From assembly GCF_016937515.1 (NCBI RefSeq), contig NZ_JAFHKM010000002.1:4893001-4957000 (forward strand): 64,000 nt of DNA, given 5' to 3'. The stretch comes from Cohnella algarum (lineage in GTDB: Bacteria > Bacillota > Bacilli > Paenibacillales > Paenibacillaceae). Shown piece by piece: positions 16,849 through 26,650 of the stretch (position 1 is its first letter; the number at the start of each line of letters is the position of its first letter). The position numbers and the translations under genes were made by a program. The notes beneath the pieces are model-generated. The model was not told where the DNA came from, ran no database searches, and was given only the letters and a program-made list of their open reading frames with translations.

Positions 16849-17973
16849 ATGCGAAAAACATATTGGGGAATCGCCATTTTCTGCCTCCTGCTGATGCTCC
16901 CCGCCTTCCGAACGGCAGAAGCGAACGTTGCGGGCGAATATATCGTGTTTGCCGACAACCTGAACATTCGCGGCGAAGCGGACAAGGACGCCGAAATCGT
17001 CGGCATCGCCAATCGGGGCGATCGGGTCGAGGTGACGGAAGAAGCGTACGGATGGTACCGGATCGAGACCGGCAAGATCGAGGGCTGGGCTGCGGGATAT
17101 TTTTTGAAAAAGGCGGACGGAGCCGCCGCGGAAGGAAAGACGTCGCAAGCCTCCTCCTCCGAAGGCACGGAAGGCAAGGCGCGGCAAGGGACGGTAACGG
17201 CCGACTCGCTGCGGGTTCGCGAAGGGCCGGGAACGTCCTATCCCGTCATTGCCGGGCTGACGTTAGGAGACGCCGTGACCGTTCTTGCGGCCGAGGACGG
17301 CTGGCTGAACATCCGGCTGTCCGGACAAGCTTCCGGCTGGGTATCGCAGGATTACGTCGAGCTCGGAGACGGATCGTCGCCGAAGGCCGCCCCGACAACC
17401 GTTTCGGCCGGCGGCGGAGGCAAGCTCGGCGGCAAGCTGATCGTCGTCGATCCCGGCCATGGCGGCGGCGATCCCGGAATGATCGGCACGACGCTTGAAA
17501 CGGTGGAGAAAGAGCTTAACTTGACGACGGCCAAGCTGCTTCGGGACGAGCTTGCCGCCCGCGGGGCGAAGGTGTTGATGACGCGGACGTCGAACGACAG
17601 CAATCCGAAGCTGTCGGAGCGAGTCGCGGTTAGCGAATCGAACAAGGCGGATGCTTTTGTCAGCATTCACTATAATTCATCGCAAAAAAAGACGTCGGGA
17701 ACTCTCGCTTTTTATTATGCGGACAAGGACGAGCGTCTCGCCCGCTCGATCGCCGACCGCCTCGGGAACGGCATCGGCTTGAAAAACAACGGCGTTTCGT
17801 TCGGCAATTACCACGTGCTGCGCGAGAACGACCGCCCCGCCGCCCTGCTGGAGCTTGGGTTTCTCTCCAACCCGAACGACGAGGAAATCGTGCGCACGGA
17901 CAGCTACCAGCGAAACGCCGTCAAAGCGATCGCCGACGGACTGGCGGATTATTTCGCCGAACGCGCCCTCTGA
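16849..17973 (+). CDS. secreted N-acetylmuramoyl-L-alanine amidase with two SH3 domains
   Basis: A 374-residue cell-wall hydrolase. A signal peptide (MRKTYWGIAIFCLLLMLPAF, cleavage near AEA) is followed by two bacterial SH3 domains (NLNIRGEADKDAEIVG and SLRVREGPGTSYPVIAG) that bind the wall, then an Amidase_3 catalytic domain (IVVDPGHGGGDPG, E in VEKELNLTTAKLL, SIHYNSS, LLELGFLSNPNDE), a zinc amidase that cleaves the bond between MurNAc and the stem peptide. Start is the ATG at 16849, six bases after AAGGAG; an ATG at 16843 overlaps that site. Confidence 0.92.
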   Translation: MRKTYWGIAIFCLLLMLPAFRTAEANVAGEYIVFADNLNIRGEADKDAEIVGIANRGDRVEVTEEAYGWYRIETGKIEGWAAGYFLKKADGAAAEGKTSQASSSEGTEGKARQGTVTADSLRVREGPGTSYPVIAGLTLGDAVTVLAAEDGWLNIRLSGQASGWVSQDYVELGDGSSPKAAPTTVSAGGGGKLGGKLIVVDPGHGGGDPGMIGTTLETVEKELNLTTAKLLRDELAARGAKVLMTRTSNDSNPKLSERVAVSESNKADAFVSIHYNSSQKKTSGTLAFYYADKDERLARSIADRLGNGIGLKNNGVSFGNYHVLRENDRPAALLELGFLSNPNDEEIVRTDSYQRNAVKAIADGLADYFAERAL

Positions 17974-17997
17974 AACGGTTGGCGTTCCGGTCAATAG

Positions 17998-18052
17998 AAG
18001 AGGGGGTTGTCACGGGTCGCTTCGGCGACTCGGGAGACAACCCCTTCTTTTC
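17998..18052 (+). terminator. terminator of the amidase gene
   Basis: Strong hairpin: AAGAGGGGGTTGTC pairs with GACAACCCCTTCTT and an inner CGGGTCGC / GCGACTCG pair closes on TTCG; TTTT follows. It may also serve the convergent sugar-kinase gene. Confidence 0.85.
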
Positions 18053-18107
18053 GTTAACGGGAAGCCCGATCCAAAACGGCGAGTCTCGGCGGGGCGAACG
18101 GCAATCG

Positions 18108-19664
18108 TCACGCCCGCGGCGCTTGCAGAGCCGTATACCGCTCATAGGCCGCGTTCCATTGCTCGGCGCGTTGCGGATCGTAAACCCGCACCGGGAACGA
18201 GCGGGCCGAAAGCCTCCGCGCTTCCCGCAAATTCGCGCATTTGCCCGTCGCGATGAATTGCAGCAGCATGTTGCCGATCGCGCTCGCTTCGACCGGGCCG
18301 GCCCAAACCGGCCGCCCGAGAGCGTCCGCGGCGAACTGGCACAGAAGCTCGTTCTGGATGCCGCCGCCGACCATGTGCAGGCCGGCATACGATTCGCCGG
18401 TCAAGCTCTCCGCCTGTTCCAGCACCTGTCTGTAGCGCATGGCCAGGCTTTCCAGAATGCAGCGCGCCGTCTCCCCGGGCGTTCGCGGAACCGGCTGTCC
18501 GGTCGTCCGGCAAAAATCGCGAACGGCCTCGTTCATATCGGGAGGCGCGTAGAAGACGGCGTCGTCCGGATCGATCAGGCTGCGAAACGGTTCGGCATTT
18601 CGGGCCGCTTCGACCAGCTCCGGATACGTCGTCCGGCTCCCTTCCTCTTCCCATTCGCGCTTGCATTCCTGCAAAATCCACAAGCCCATAATGTTTTTGA
18701 GCAGCTGGTACGTGCCGCCCGCTCCGCCTTCGTTGGAAAACTCCAGCTCCATCGTCCGGGCGGAGAGCAGCGGCTCGGCCAGCTCCGTGCCGAGCAGCGA
18801 CCACGTTCCGCACACGATATAGGCGAACGGCCCGTCTCCTGCCGGAACGGCGGCAACCGCCGATTCCGTATCGTGCGTGCCGACGGCGATCGCCTCGATC
18901 GCGGGAACGCCGAGCTCCTCGCTCACCGCGGGGGTCAGCCGTCCCGCCCGCGTGCCCGGCGGCACCGGCGCAAGGAAAATGCGCTCCGGAATGCCGAGCC
19001 GGCGCATGAGCTCGACGTTCCAGCGCTGCTCCCGCGGGAGGAACAGCTGCGTCGTCGTCGCCATCGTAAATTCGCAGATCCGGACGCCCGTCAGCCAGTA
19101 GAGCAGCAAATCCGGCGTGAGCAGCAGCGTTTCGGCCGCTTCGAGCTTGGGCGAACGGGCTTTGCTCATCGCGTAAAGCTGGTATACGGTGTTGAACGGC
19201 ATGAATTGCAGCCCGCCCTGGCGGAACAATTCCTCCTTGCCGATCAGCGAGACGGCTTCCTCGATCAGGCCCTGCGTCTGCGGGTCGCGGTAATGATACG
19301 GATTTCCGAGCAGCTCGCCGTTCGCGTCGAGCAGCCCGAAGTCGACGCCCCACGTATCGATGCCCAGCGTCTCCGGCCGAAAGCCGTCCCGGAACGCCAA
19401 CCGGATGCCCGTCTTGATCTCCTGAAAAAGCCTTAGAATATCCCAGTACAGGTGCTCGCCGATGCGAATCGCTTCGTTCGGAAAACGGTGAATTTCCGTC
19501 ACCCGGAGCGCCTCCGCCCCGTCTTCCCCGGCTTCGAGCGTTCCGACCAAAGCCCTTCCGCTGCCCGCGCCGAGGTCGAAGGCGAGCGCGGTCGCTTTCG
19601 GCCCCGGCCGTCCGGACGCCGCGCCGTCCTCCGGCAGCCCCGCCTTCTCAAAATCTGCTGTCAT
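18108..19664 (-). CDS. FGGY sugar kinase, RhaB type, probably acting as L-fuculokinase
   Basis: A 518-residue FGGY carbohydrate kinase. By sequence it is of the rhamnulokinase family: FDLGAGSGRALVG, LGIDTWGVDFGLLDANGELLGNPYHYRD, VGTHDTESAVAAVPA, IVCGTWSLLGTEL and MVGGGIQNELLCQFAADALGRPVWAGPVEASAIGN. It is third in an operon with an L-fucose isomerase and a class II aldolase, so the expected substrate is L-fuculose. About 25 residues precede the first kinase strand, longer than usual. The ATG ending at 19664 (GGGAG eight bases upstream) is preferred over the one ending at 19670. Confidence 0.85.
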   Translation of the reverse strand: MTADFEKAGLPEDGAASGRPGPKATALAFDLGAGSGRALVGTLEAGEDGAEALRVTEIHRFPNEAIRIGEHLYWDILRLFQEIKTGIRLAFRDGFRPETLGIDTWGVDFGLLDANGELLGNPYHYRDPQTQGLIEEAVSLIGKEELFRQGGLQFMPFNTVYQLYAMSKARSPKLEAAETLLLTPDLLLYWLTGVRICEFTMATTTQLFLPREQRWNVELMRRLGIPERIFLAPVPPGTRAGRLTPAVSEELGVPAIEAIAVGTHDTESAVAAVPAGDGPFAYIVCGTWSLLGTELAEPLLSARTMELEFSNEGGAGGTYQLLKNIMGLWILQECKREWEEEGSRTTYPELVEAARNAEPFRSLIDPDDAVFYAPPDMNEAVRDFCRTTGQPVPRTPGETARCILESLAMRYRQVLEQAESLTGESYAGLHMVGGGIQNELLCQFAADALGRPVWAGPVEASAIGNMLLQFIATGKCANLREARRLSARSFPVRVYDPQRAEQWNAAYERYTALQAPRA

Positions 19665-19701
19665 GTCCATCTCTCCCGTCAGGATATGCCGCAGTCGGCC
19701 G

Positions 19702-20361
19702 TCATTTCATTTTCTGCAGCAATTCGATCCGGTACGCTTCGCTTTCGAGCGACGCGATTTCCTTGTACTCCTCATCCGTCAATGCCTTCGGCTCGCGGAT
19801 GGCGCTTGAAATCAGATAGATTTTGGCGCTTTCCTCGACGACCTCCGTCCGGTAGTACGCTTCGCGCAAATTCCGTCCGGTCGTCACCAGCCCGTGGTTG
19901 CCGAGCAGAATCGTGCTGTAGTCGTCGACCTTGGCGACGACCGCGTCGGCCAGCTTATCCGTCGTCGGCAGCACGTAAGGCACGTAGGCGGTCGTTCCGA
20001 CCAAGGCGGCCTGGTCGGGAAACATGACCGGCAGCTCCCGCTCCACCAGCGTGAACGCGATGCAATAAGGCGGGTGCGTATGCACGATGGCGCCGATTTG
20101 GGGATTTTGCCGGTACGCGTACAGGTGCATCAGCACTTCGGACGACGGCCTGAGGCCGATGTCCGCGATGTCGCCCGTCGCGATGTCCACCTCTACCCAC
20201 TGCTCCGGCGCGATTTCGTCCAGCGCGAAGCCGCTCGGAGACAAATACATCTTACCTTCGAAGCGCGCGCTGATATTGCCGCCGGGGCCGACGACCAGCT
20301 TGTTCGCGACCGTTTTGCGCGCGTATTTGCACAGTTCGTTGCGAATGTCCGTGACGCTCAT
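19702..20361 (-). CDS. fucA: class II aldolase, probable L-fuculose-1-phosphate aldolase
   Basis: A 219-residue zinc aldolase/epimerase of the AraD/FucA family, splitting L-fuculose 1-phosphate into dihydroxyacetone phosphate and L-lactaldehyde. Visible signatures are GPGGNISARF, SPSGF, RPSSEVLMHLYAYR (catalytic Glu), the zinc motif VHTHPPY and LGNHGLVTTG. The ATG has GGAGG five bases upstream. Context (17 bases after fucI, 37 before the kinase) favours fuculose over ribulose or rhamnulose. Confidence 0.88.
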   Translation of the reverse strand: MSVTDIRNELCKYARKTVANKLVVGPGGNISARFEGKMYLSPSGFALDEIAPEQWVEVDIATGDIADIGLRPSSEVLMHLYAYRQNPQIGAIVHTHPPYCIAFTLVERELPVMFPDQAALVGTTAYVPYVLPTTDKLADAVVAKVDDYSTILLGNHGLVTTGRNLREAYYRTEVVEESAKIYLISSAIREPKALTDEEYKEIASLESEAYRIELLQKMK

Positions 20362-20378
20362 AAGTTCCTCCGATGCGT

Positions 20379-22169
20379 TTATTTATACAGCGGACCGAAA
20401 TTGGAGCAGGCGCGGTAGTCGGCGCCTTCCGAATCCGCCGTGCCGAACAGGCCCCAGGCCCGCGGGCGGAAGATGCGCTCCTCGGCGACGTTGTGCATGC
20501 TGACCGGGATCCGCAGCATGGAGGCGAGCGTGATCAGGTCCGCGCCGATATGGCCGAAGCTGACCGAACCGTGATTGGCGCCCCAGTTGTTCATCACTTC
20601 GTACACGCTGCGGAACGCGCCCGCCCCGGTCAGAATCGGAGCGAACCAGGTCGACGGCCACGTCGGATCCGTCCGCTTGTCGAGCGTGTCGTGCACGTGC
20701 TGCGGAAGGTCGACCGAGTAGCCCTCGGCGATTTGCAGCACCGGTCCGATGCCTTTGACGATGTTGAGGCGCGACATCGTCATCGGCATGCCGCCGCGCG
20801 TCAGAAAGTCGGAGGAATAACCGCCCCCGCGGAAATATTCGACCGACGCCGGGCGCCACGAGGTCGCCTTCAGGCAATTCGCGGCTTCTTCCTCGGAAAT
20901 TTCCCAGAACGGCTTCATCGCCGGCTTGCCGTCCTTCGACTGCTCTCCCGTGCCGTCAAGCGCGGCCGACCCGGAATTGATCAGGTGCAAAATGCCGCCC
21001 GCCGCCGCGCCTTCAAGCCGATAGCCGGTCACCCGTTCGACCGATTCCGGGCTCCAGTACGTCCGCACGTCGGAGAAAATCTGCGCCGTATTCGTCAGCA
21101 AATGGCCGAACAGCATGACGACGCCGTTCAGGCTGTCGTTTTCGGTCGCGACGATGAACGGCGCGCGGATGCCGTTCCAGTCGAAGGAAGAGTTCAGCAT
21201 CGCTTCGAGAAAATCGCCGTTCGGGAAGTGATCGGTCCACTGACGCTGCCCCTGGAAGCCCGACACGATCGCGTTGTGGCCTTGCGCCTCCTCGGCAAAG
21301 CCGAGCTCGGCCAGCCGCGGATTGCCGATCATCAGGTCGCGGGCGATTTGGGTCATCTTGACGACCGTCTCCCAATCCTTGTCCTTCTTCTCGCGGGATT
21401 GCTGAAGATGGGACGGATTGTTGTCGGGACCTTCGACGCAGTTCTCCTTCACCCACGCAAGCGCTTTCTCGTATTCCGCGGGATCGATAATATTTTCGTT
21501 CATGCGGCGGACGAACTCCGACATGTCGATATATTCGTTTCGCATGCCGAGATATTCCTGAAAGAACGCATCGTTCACGATCGAGCCCGCGATTCCCATC
21601 GACACGGAGCCCATCGACAAATACGATTTGCCCCGCATATAGGCGACGGCAAGTCCCGCTTTGGCGAATGCGAGCAGTTTGCCTCTGACGTCATCCGGCA
21701 CGGACGTATCTCCGGCATCCTGTACCTGCTCGCCGTAAATGCCGAAGGCCGGCAGCCCTTTCTGCGCATGGGCGGACAAAACGGCGGCCAAGTAAACGGC
21801 GCCGGGACGCTCCGTTCCGTTGAAGCCCCAAACGGCTTTCGGAATGGCCGGATCCGTGTCCATCGTTTCCGTGCCGTAACACCAGCACGGCGTTACGGTG
21901 ATCGATACGCCGACGCCTTCGCGGGCGAATTTCTCCGCGCACTGCGCCGCTTCCGCCACGCCGCCGATCGTCGCGTCCGCGATGACGCATTCCACCGGCT
22001 GGCCGTTCGGGTAGCGCAAATGTTCGGACAGCAGGGTTGCAACCGCTTTCGCCATATTCATCGTTTGATCTTCGAGCGACTCGCGCACGCCTCTGCGCCT
22101 TCCGTCGATCGTCGGGCGAATGCCGATTTTCGGAAAGCCGCTTTTCCAGCGAAAACTGAAATCCGTCAT
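20379..22169 (-). CDS. fucI: L-fucose isomerase
   Basis: A 596-residue FucI, converting L-fucose to L-fuculose with Mn2+. Length matches the family. Recognised from [30 protein letters not shown] at the N-terminus, [50 protein letters not shown] and the C-terminal [31 protein letters not shown]. The start is the ATG ending at 22169, nine bases after GGGGAGG. First gene of the fucose operon. Confidence 0.95.
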   Translation of the reverse strand: MTDFSFRWKSGFPKIGIRPTIDGRRRGVRESLEDQTMNMAKAVATLLSEHLRYPNGQPVECVIADATIGGVAEAAQCAEKFAREGVGVSITVTPCWCYGTETMDTDPAIPKAVWGFNGTERPGAVYLAAVLSAHAQKGLPAFGIYGEQVQDAGDTSVPDDVRGKLLAFAKAGLAVAYMRGKSYLSMGSVSMGIAGSIVNDAFFQEYLGMRNEYIDMSEFVRRMNENIIDPAEYEKALAWVKENCVEGPDNNPSHLQQSREKKDKDWETVVKMTQIARDLMIGNPRLAELGFAEEAQGHNAIVSGFQGQRQWTDHFPNGDFLEAMLNSSFDWNGIRAPFIVATENDSLNGVVMLFGHLLTNTAQIFSDVRTYWSPESVERVTGYRLEGAAAGGILHLINSGSAALDGTGEQSKDGKPAMKPFWEISEEEAANCLKATSWRPASVEYFRGGGYSSDFLTRGGMPMTMSRLNIVKGIGPVLQIAEGYSVDLPQHVHDTLDKRTDPTWPSTWFAPILTGAGAFRSVYEVMNNWGANHGSVSFGHIGADLITLASMLRIPVSMHNVAEERIFRPRAWGLFGTADSEGADYRACSNFGPLYK

Positions 22170-22199
22170 GTAAAATGCCTCCCCAAAACATGAATTTAT

Positions 22200-22211
22200 G
22201 TTATCGATAAC
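22200..22211. promoter_or_regulatory. LacI-type operator
   Basis: GTTATCGATAAC is a perfect 12-bp palindrome with the central CG typical of LacI/PurR-family operators. It overlaps the predicted transcription start of fucI, four bases past the -10 box, an ideal repression site. The divergent LacI-family regulator at 22393 is the obvious ligand. Confidence 0.7.
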
Positions 22212-22214
22212 TCT

Positions 22215-22243
22215 AAAGTAACAACGGATTGTCTTGCTGTCAA
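22215..22243 (-). promoter_or_regulatory. fucI promoter
   Basis: On the minus strand TTGACA (22238-22243), a 17-base spacer and TACTTT (22215-22220). A consensus -35 with a weaker -10 fits a regulated vegetative promoter. No convincing catabolite-responsive (cre) element was seen nearby. Confidence 0.7.
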
Positions 22244-22392
22244 TGCTCCTTTTTTGTAAGATGAAAATAAAGTTGAAGACCGATCTATGCATTTGGACGC
22301 AACCGGGCTTTTCCGGATAAGCCTTTCGCCCCGCCGCGTGGCGGACGTCAGGCCGATTCCTGTGTCCGTTTGTCCGTGAAGGAGCAGTTCCG

Positions 22393-23421
22393 ATGGTTAC
22401 GATTTATGACATTGCGGAAAAAGCGAACGTCTCGGCGATGACGGTTTCGAGAGTTATCAATAACACCGGCCGAATCAGCGACAAAACGCGGGCCAAAGTA
22501 AAGCGCGTCATGGACGAGCTCGGGTACGTCCCGAACCAGATGGCGCGCAGTCTCGTGCTGCAGCAAACGAACATGCTTTTTCTGCTGATTACCGATATTA
22601 CGAACCCGTTCTACACGACGCTTGCGCGCGGCGCCGAGGACGTCGCCCAAAAGCACGGCTTTCGGCTGCTGTTCGGCAACAGCGACGAGAAATTGAGCAA
22701 GGAACGGGATTACATCGAAACGATCCTGAAGCTGCGAGCGGACGGCGTACTCGTCGCGCCCGCGGGAGACGCCTCCCTCCCCCACCTGGAGGCGCTCCGC
22801 AAGCATCGCGTTCCGTTCGTGCTGCTCGACCGCGAGGTTCCCGGCGTCGAAAGCGACATCGTGCTCGGGGACAGCAAGGAAGGCGCGCGGACCCTCGTCA
22901 GGCATTTGGCCGACATGGGGCACCGGCGGATCGCCATGATCAACGGTTCGCTCGCCGCTTCGACGGCCAGGCAGCGCCTTGAAGGCTACCGGGAAGCGTT
23001 GAAACTGCACGATTTGGAATACGAGGAGGAAGACGTGCTGGAGACGAGCTTCGAGCCGCACAGCGACTTGACGGAAATCGAGGAGTGGCTGGGGCGGCTG
23101 CGGCCGGACGTTACGGCGATCATCGCCGGCAACAACGTGCTCGCCGTCGAGGTCATTCGCGCCCTCTCCGCCCGCGGCCGCAAGCTGCCCGACGACATGT
23201 CGGTCGTTTCGTTCGACGAATGGGCCGCCTATGCGGAAATCGATCCGTTTCTGACCGTCATCTCGCAGCAAGCCTACCAGTTCGGCTATCTCGGCATGCA
23301 GCTGCTGATCGACCGGATCAAAGAAGGCGAATCGGCCGGACCGTGGAAAAAAATCGTTCTTCCGTCCCAGCTGCTCGTCCGCCGCTCCGTCAGCCGGCTT
23401 GCCGGTCCCGAACGCGGCTGA
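22393..23421 (+). CDS. LacI-family transcriptional regulator of the fuc operon
   Basis: A 342-residue LacI/GalR repressor: helix-turn-helix and hinge ([27 protein letters not shown], then [11 protein letters not shown]), followed by a periplasmic-binding-protein-like effector domain ([48 protein letters not shown]). It is transcribed away from fucI, and a palindromic operator overlaps the fucI promoter, so it is most simply the fucose-operon repressor. The effector (fucose or fuculose 1-phosphate) is inference. Confidence 0.9.
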   Translation: MVTIYDIAEKANVSAMTVSRVINNTGRISDKTRAKVKRVMDELGYVPNQMARSLVLQQTNMLFLLITDITNPFYTTLARGAEDVAQKHGFRLLFGNSDEKLSKERDYIETILKLRADGVLVAPAGDASLPHLEALRKHRVPFVLLDREVPGVESDIVLGDSKEGARTLVRHLADMGHRRIAMINGSLAASTARQRLEGYREALKLHDLEYEEEDVLETSFEPHSDLTEIEEWLGRLRPDVTAIIAGNNVLAVEVIRALSARGRKLPDDMSVVSFDEWAAYAEIDPFLTVISQQAYQFGYLGMQLLIDRIKEGESAGPWKKIVLPSQLLVRRSVSRLAGPERG

Positions 23422-23445
23422 GCGCCGCAACTATCCTCTTCGACG

Positions 23446-23487
23446 CGAAAAGCGGCGCCGGAAATTTCGTTTCCGCGCCGCTTTTCG
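23446..23487 (+). terminator. terminator of the lacI-family gene
   Basis: Perfect 13-bp arms CGAAAAGCGGCGC and GCGCCGCTTTTCG with an inner GGAAA / TTTCC pair; a loose T-rich stretch follows. Confidence 0.75.
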
Positions 23488-23575
23488 GTATCATTTTCGA
23501 TATTATTCGACAATTCTTCCCTCCACATGGTAAAATATAGGCGGCGTTACATTTGACGGTCAAGGGGGATGAATC

Positions 23576-24592
23576 GTGAATCACTTGCTAGGCCAAGTCC
23601 TCACCCAGGATGTCGTGAACGCGTACGGCGTTACGATCGTTCCCGCGAATACAACGATTAACCTCGAAGTTGTAGAGCTGCTGATCAACCACAAAATCGA
23701 TCTGCTGTCCGTGTACACATCGGCTGTCGCGCCGGCCAAACCGCCCCAAAAAAGCTGCGCCCAACTGGTAAGCGATTCCGTATCCGCTTCCAAGCTGCTG
23801 TTCGAAGAGGTTCGCATGAGCGGGGACGTTCCGCTCGCGGAATTTCGCAAGCAGGTTCTCCCGATCGTACAGGAAGCCGCCGAAACGGGCAACGTATTCG
23901 AATTGTTCGAAACGATCAAAGCCAAGGACGATTATACATACCAGCACAATATCGGGGTGGGCATCCTTTCCGCCCTGATCGGCAAATGGCTCGGCATCGA
24001 AGGGCCCGAACTGACGATGCTGACGATGGCGGGAACGCTGCACGACATCGGCAAAGTCCGGATTTCATCCGAAATTTTGAACAAGCCCGGCAAGTTGACC
24101 AAGGAAGAGTACGAAGAAGTCAAAAAACATACGATTTACGGGTACGATCTGCTCAAGGACCGTAAAGGGCTGAATCCCCGCATCGCCCTCGCCGCCCTGC
24201 AACACCACGAACGCGAAGACGGCAAAGGGTACCCGCTCGGCCTTACGAAAGGAAAAGTCGATTATTTCAGCTCCATCGTCGCGGTCGCGGATATTTTCCA
24301 CGCCATGTCCTCCAAGCGTCCATACCACGAACCGGTGCCGTTTTACGACATTATCGCCCAGATGAAAAACGGCCAGTTCGGCGAACTGAATCCGAATATC
24401 GTCTCGGTATTCATTCAGAACATTACGAATAAAATCGTCGGCCAGCAGGTCGTCTTGACCGATGACAGCGTAGGCGTCGTCGTCTACCGCAACCCGCACG
24501 ACGAAGAGCATCCGCTCGTCCAGGTAGACGGCCGGTTTATCGATTTGACCCGGGAACGGGACATTCAAATCAAACAGATTATTATTACTTGA
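23576..24592 (+). CDS. HD-GYP domain cyclic-di-nucleotide phosphodiesterase
   Basis: A 338-residue protein with a C-terminal HD-GYP domain: H124, HDIGK at 156-160, the helix KLTKEEYEEVKKH, QHHERED, and the GYP motif at 218-220. Such domains hydrolyse cyclic di-GMP. The N-terminal 110 residues resemble the DUF3391-like region seen in many HD-GYP proteins and have no receiver. The start is a GTG at 23576 preceded by AGGGGG; a nearby ATG is out of frame. The last eight bases overlap the end of the convergent phosphoesterase gene. Confidence 0.88.
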   Translation: MNHLLGQVLTQDVVNAYGVTIVPANTTINLEVVELLINHKIDLLSVYTSAVAPAKPPQKSCAQLVSDSVSASKLLFEEVRMSGDVPLAEFRKQVLPIVQEAAETGNVFELFETIKAKDDYTYQHNIGVGILSALIGKWLGIEGPELTMLTMAGTLHDIGKVRISSEILNKPGKLTKEEYEEVKKHTIYGYDLLKDRKGLNPRIALAALQHHEREDGKGYPLGLTKGKVDYFSSIVAVADIFHAMSSKRPYHEPVPFYDIIAQMKNGQFGELNPNIVSVFIQNITNKIVGQQVVLTDDSVGVVVYRNPHDEEHPLVQVDGRFIDLTRERDIQIKQIIIT

Positions 24593-25742
24593 CGGCCGTA
24601 AAGCGGATTCGCAGCTCGACGATTTCGGATCGGCTGGCAAGCCGAATCGGCGGCCCCCACGTGCCGAAGCCGGATGAGACGACCGCGTGCATCCTGCCTT
24701 TTCGCATATACCCCCAGTCCAATTCGAACAACCGGCGCGTCACGAAGTGATTCGGAGCGAATTGCCCCCGGTGCGTATGTCCCGATACGAGCACGTCGAC
24801 GCCGGCCGCGGCGGCTTGTTCGTATTGGTACGGCTGGTGATCCATGACGAGGATCGGCCTTCCCGCGTCGAGCCCTTCCGTCAACCGGGCGATGGGCAGC
24901 CGTCCGCCCCCGGCTTCCGCGGTTTTGTCCTTCCGGCCGACGATTTGAATGCCTCCGCCGACCGTCACCGTCTCGTCGCGCAGAACGGGGATGCCGATTT
25001 CGCCCATTCTCCGCGCGTATTCCTCGATATGTCCGCCGTAGTACTCGTGATTGCCGAGCACCGCGTACGTCCCGAGCGGCGCCTTGAGCCTGCTTAGCCT
25101 TTTGTCCATTTCGTTGCGGACGAACGGCTCGATGTCTTCGTCGATGACGTCGCCCGGCAGCAGGATGAGATCCGGCTTGATCTCCTCCATCTTCCGCAGC
25201 AGCCGGTCCAGATGCCGGTTGCCGACGATGTTGCCCAAGTGCAGGTCGGAGGCGACGGCGACCGTCACGCTTTCGTATTCGCCCGCGTCTTTGTCCACTT
25301 CCATCGCATACGTTCGAACGATCGGATTCCAGGCGTTCCATGACCCTCTGGCCATCAGCGCCGCGAGCGCGGCGAAGACCGCCGTGCCGGCGTACGCCGC
25401 GTACGCCGGATCGTACCGGTCCGCCAGAAGCAAAACCGCCGCCCCGAGATCGGCGATCGGCAGCAGCAGGAGCGAAAATTCCATCACGGCGAAGTAGTAG
25501 GAGCCGACGACTTTGAGCCCGCGGCCGACGAAGCGCGGGCGAATCGGCAGCCGCGCGCCCAGATAGGACAAGGCGACCGCGTAAAAGACGGCCCAATACG
25601 CGGCCGTCGCCCATCCGGACGCCTCGCCGAACGCCGGCCAAAGCGCCGCGATCCAGAGCGATAAATGCCACCCGATGTAAAAATTGACGAGAGCGACGGC
25701 AGCCAGCATTCCGCCGGCAAAGAGCAGCATTCTCCAATTCAT
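24585..25742 (-). CDS. membrane-anchored metallophosphoesterase
   Basis: A 385-residue calcineurin-like phosphoesterase of the YkuE group. About four hydrophobic segments in the first 130 residues (LLFAGGMLAAVALVNF and onward) anchor it. The catalytic domain has all metal motifs: SDLHLGN, GDVIDED, GNHEYYGG, MDHQPY and SGHTHRGQF. The substrate is unknown; YkuE-type enzymes have been linked to lipid or wall-precursor headgroups. The gene ends inside the end of the convergent HD-GYP gene. Confidence 0.87.
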   Translation of the reverse strand: MNWRMLLFAGGMLAAVALVNFYIGWHLSLWIAALWPAFGEASGWATAAYWAVFYAVALSYLGARLPIRPRFVGRGLKVVGSYYFAVMEFSLLLLPIADLGAAVLLLADRYDPAYAAYAGTAVFAALAALMARGSWNAWNPIVRTYAMEVDKDAGEYESVTVAVASDLHLGNIVGNRHLDRLLRKMEEIKPDLILLPGDVIDEDIEPFVRNEMDKRLSRLKAPLGTYAVLGNHEYYGGHIEEYARRMGEIGIPVLRDETVTVGGGIQIVGRKDKTAEAGGGRLPIARLTEGLDAGRPILVMDHQPYQYEQAAAAGVDVLVSGHTHRGQFAPNHFVTRRLFELDWGYMRKGRMHAVVSSGFGTWGPPIRLASRSEIVELRIRFTAVK

Positions 25743-25799
25743 CGTTACTAGGCCCCTTTGATCGATATCATCCGCGAGAAGATTATAGCAAATCGCGGG

Positions 25800-26448
25800 C
25801 TATTCCTCACCCGGCCCGATCAGCGGAGTCAGCCTGCCGCGGTAAAGCAGCTTGAGCCGGATTATTTTTTTCCGTACGAATAATGGCGTCCTGTTCCTGC
25901 TGGATCGTCGATACGATATCCCGCAGCCGGTTGTCCTTGCTTTCTCCTAGCCGATGCAGCAAAAACTCGTCCGTCACTCCGCCCAAGTCCCGGCCTTCGG
26001 CATAGCTGTCGACGACTCGCTGCAGTTCGCCTTCGCGAATAAGCAAATTCCGTTTCAACGAAACCGTTCCGCCGATCGTTCCTTCGGGCGACTCGTATTG
26101 AACCGCGGAATCGCCGCCGGCGAACGAATAGAACAGACTGGAAACCGGCGCCCGCCAATCGATGACGAGCGGCTGCTGCGTCTTTTCGTCGCTGACGCCG
26201 AATTTGCCGATGTAGATCGGCAACGGGCCGTCCTTTCCTTCCTCGCGAAAATCGAGCCGCCCGAAGTAAGGTTCCCGATCGCTGACGGTCAGCCGCGCCT
26301 TGCGTTCCTGTCGGTGCGCGTCCAGCACCTGCTCGGTGTAGTCGTTGCCCGTATATTTCGGACCGATGGCGTTAAGCTGTTCCCTGATTTGGCCGCGGAC
26401 TTCCCGAAGCCGTTTCTCTTCTTCCATGAATCTCGATTCCGACGACAT
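25800..26448 (-). pseudogene. helD: helD relic: N-terminus fused out of frame to the C-terminal tail
   Basis: The ATG ending at 26448 (GGGAGGG upstream) begins about 195 residues of HelD, the UvrD-like helicase that binds and recycles RNA polymerase: an N-terminal coiled coil (SRFMEEEKRLREVRGQIREQL), YIGKFG, LVIDWRAPVSSLFY and DIVSTIQQEQDAIIRTEKN. In full HelD the Walker A motif follows here; instead the frame runs 18 codons to a stop at 25807. In another frame the same bases read RLKLLYRGRLTPLIGPGEE and stop at 25800, which resembles the extreme C-terminus of HelD. An internal deletion of several hundred codons with its junction at about 25857-25866 explains both. Confidence 0.8.
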
Positions 26449-26650
26449 GTTCGACCCTCCCTGCGACTTTGAACACGGATCAATTATTTTATCTTACCAA
26501 TCGCAGGAAATCAACCGAATATTCGAAGAAAGTTGTGCGAATTTTTTGAGAAATGGAGGCGGGTCCTCCCGTTTTGCGTTTCGTTTTCATTTTAAGTGGT
26601 TTAATATAGAGGCAGGCCATAAAATCCAATCCAGCGACGAGGTGTTTGCG

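Noticed and set aside
20373..22193. 606-codon plus-strand open frame opposite fucI
   Set aside because: Antisense shadow of a certain gene; no ribosome binding site or recognisable domain.
26345..26650. Upstream extension of the UspA-like gene
   Set aside because: The added 102 residues overlap the divergent helD relic and lack UspA similarity; a good binding site precedes the ATG at 26651.
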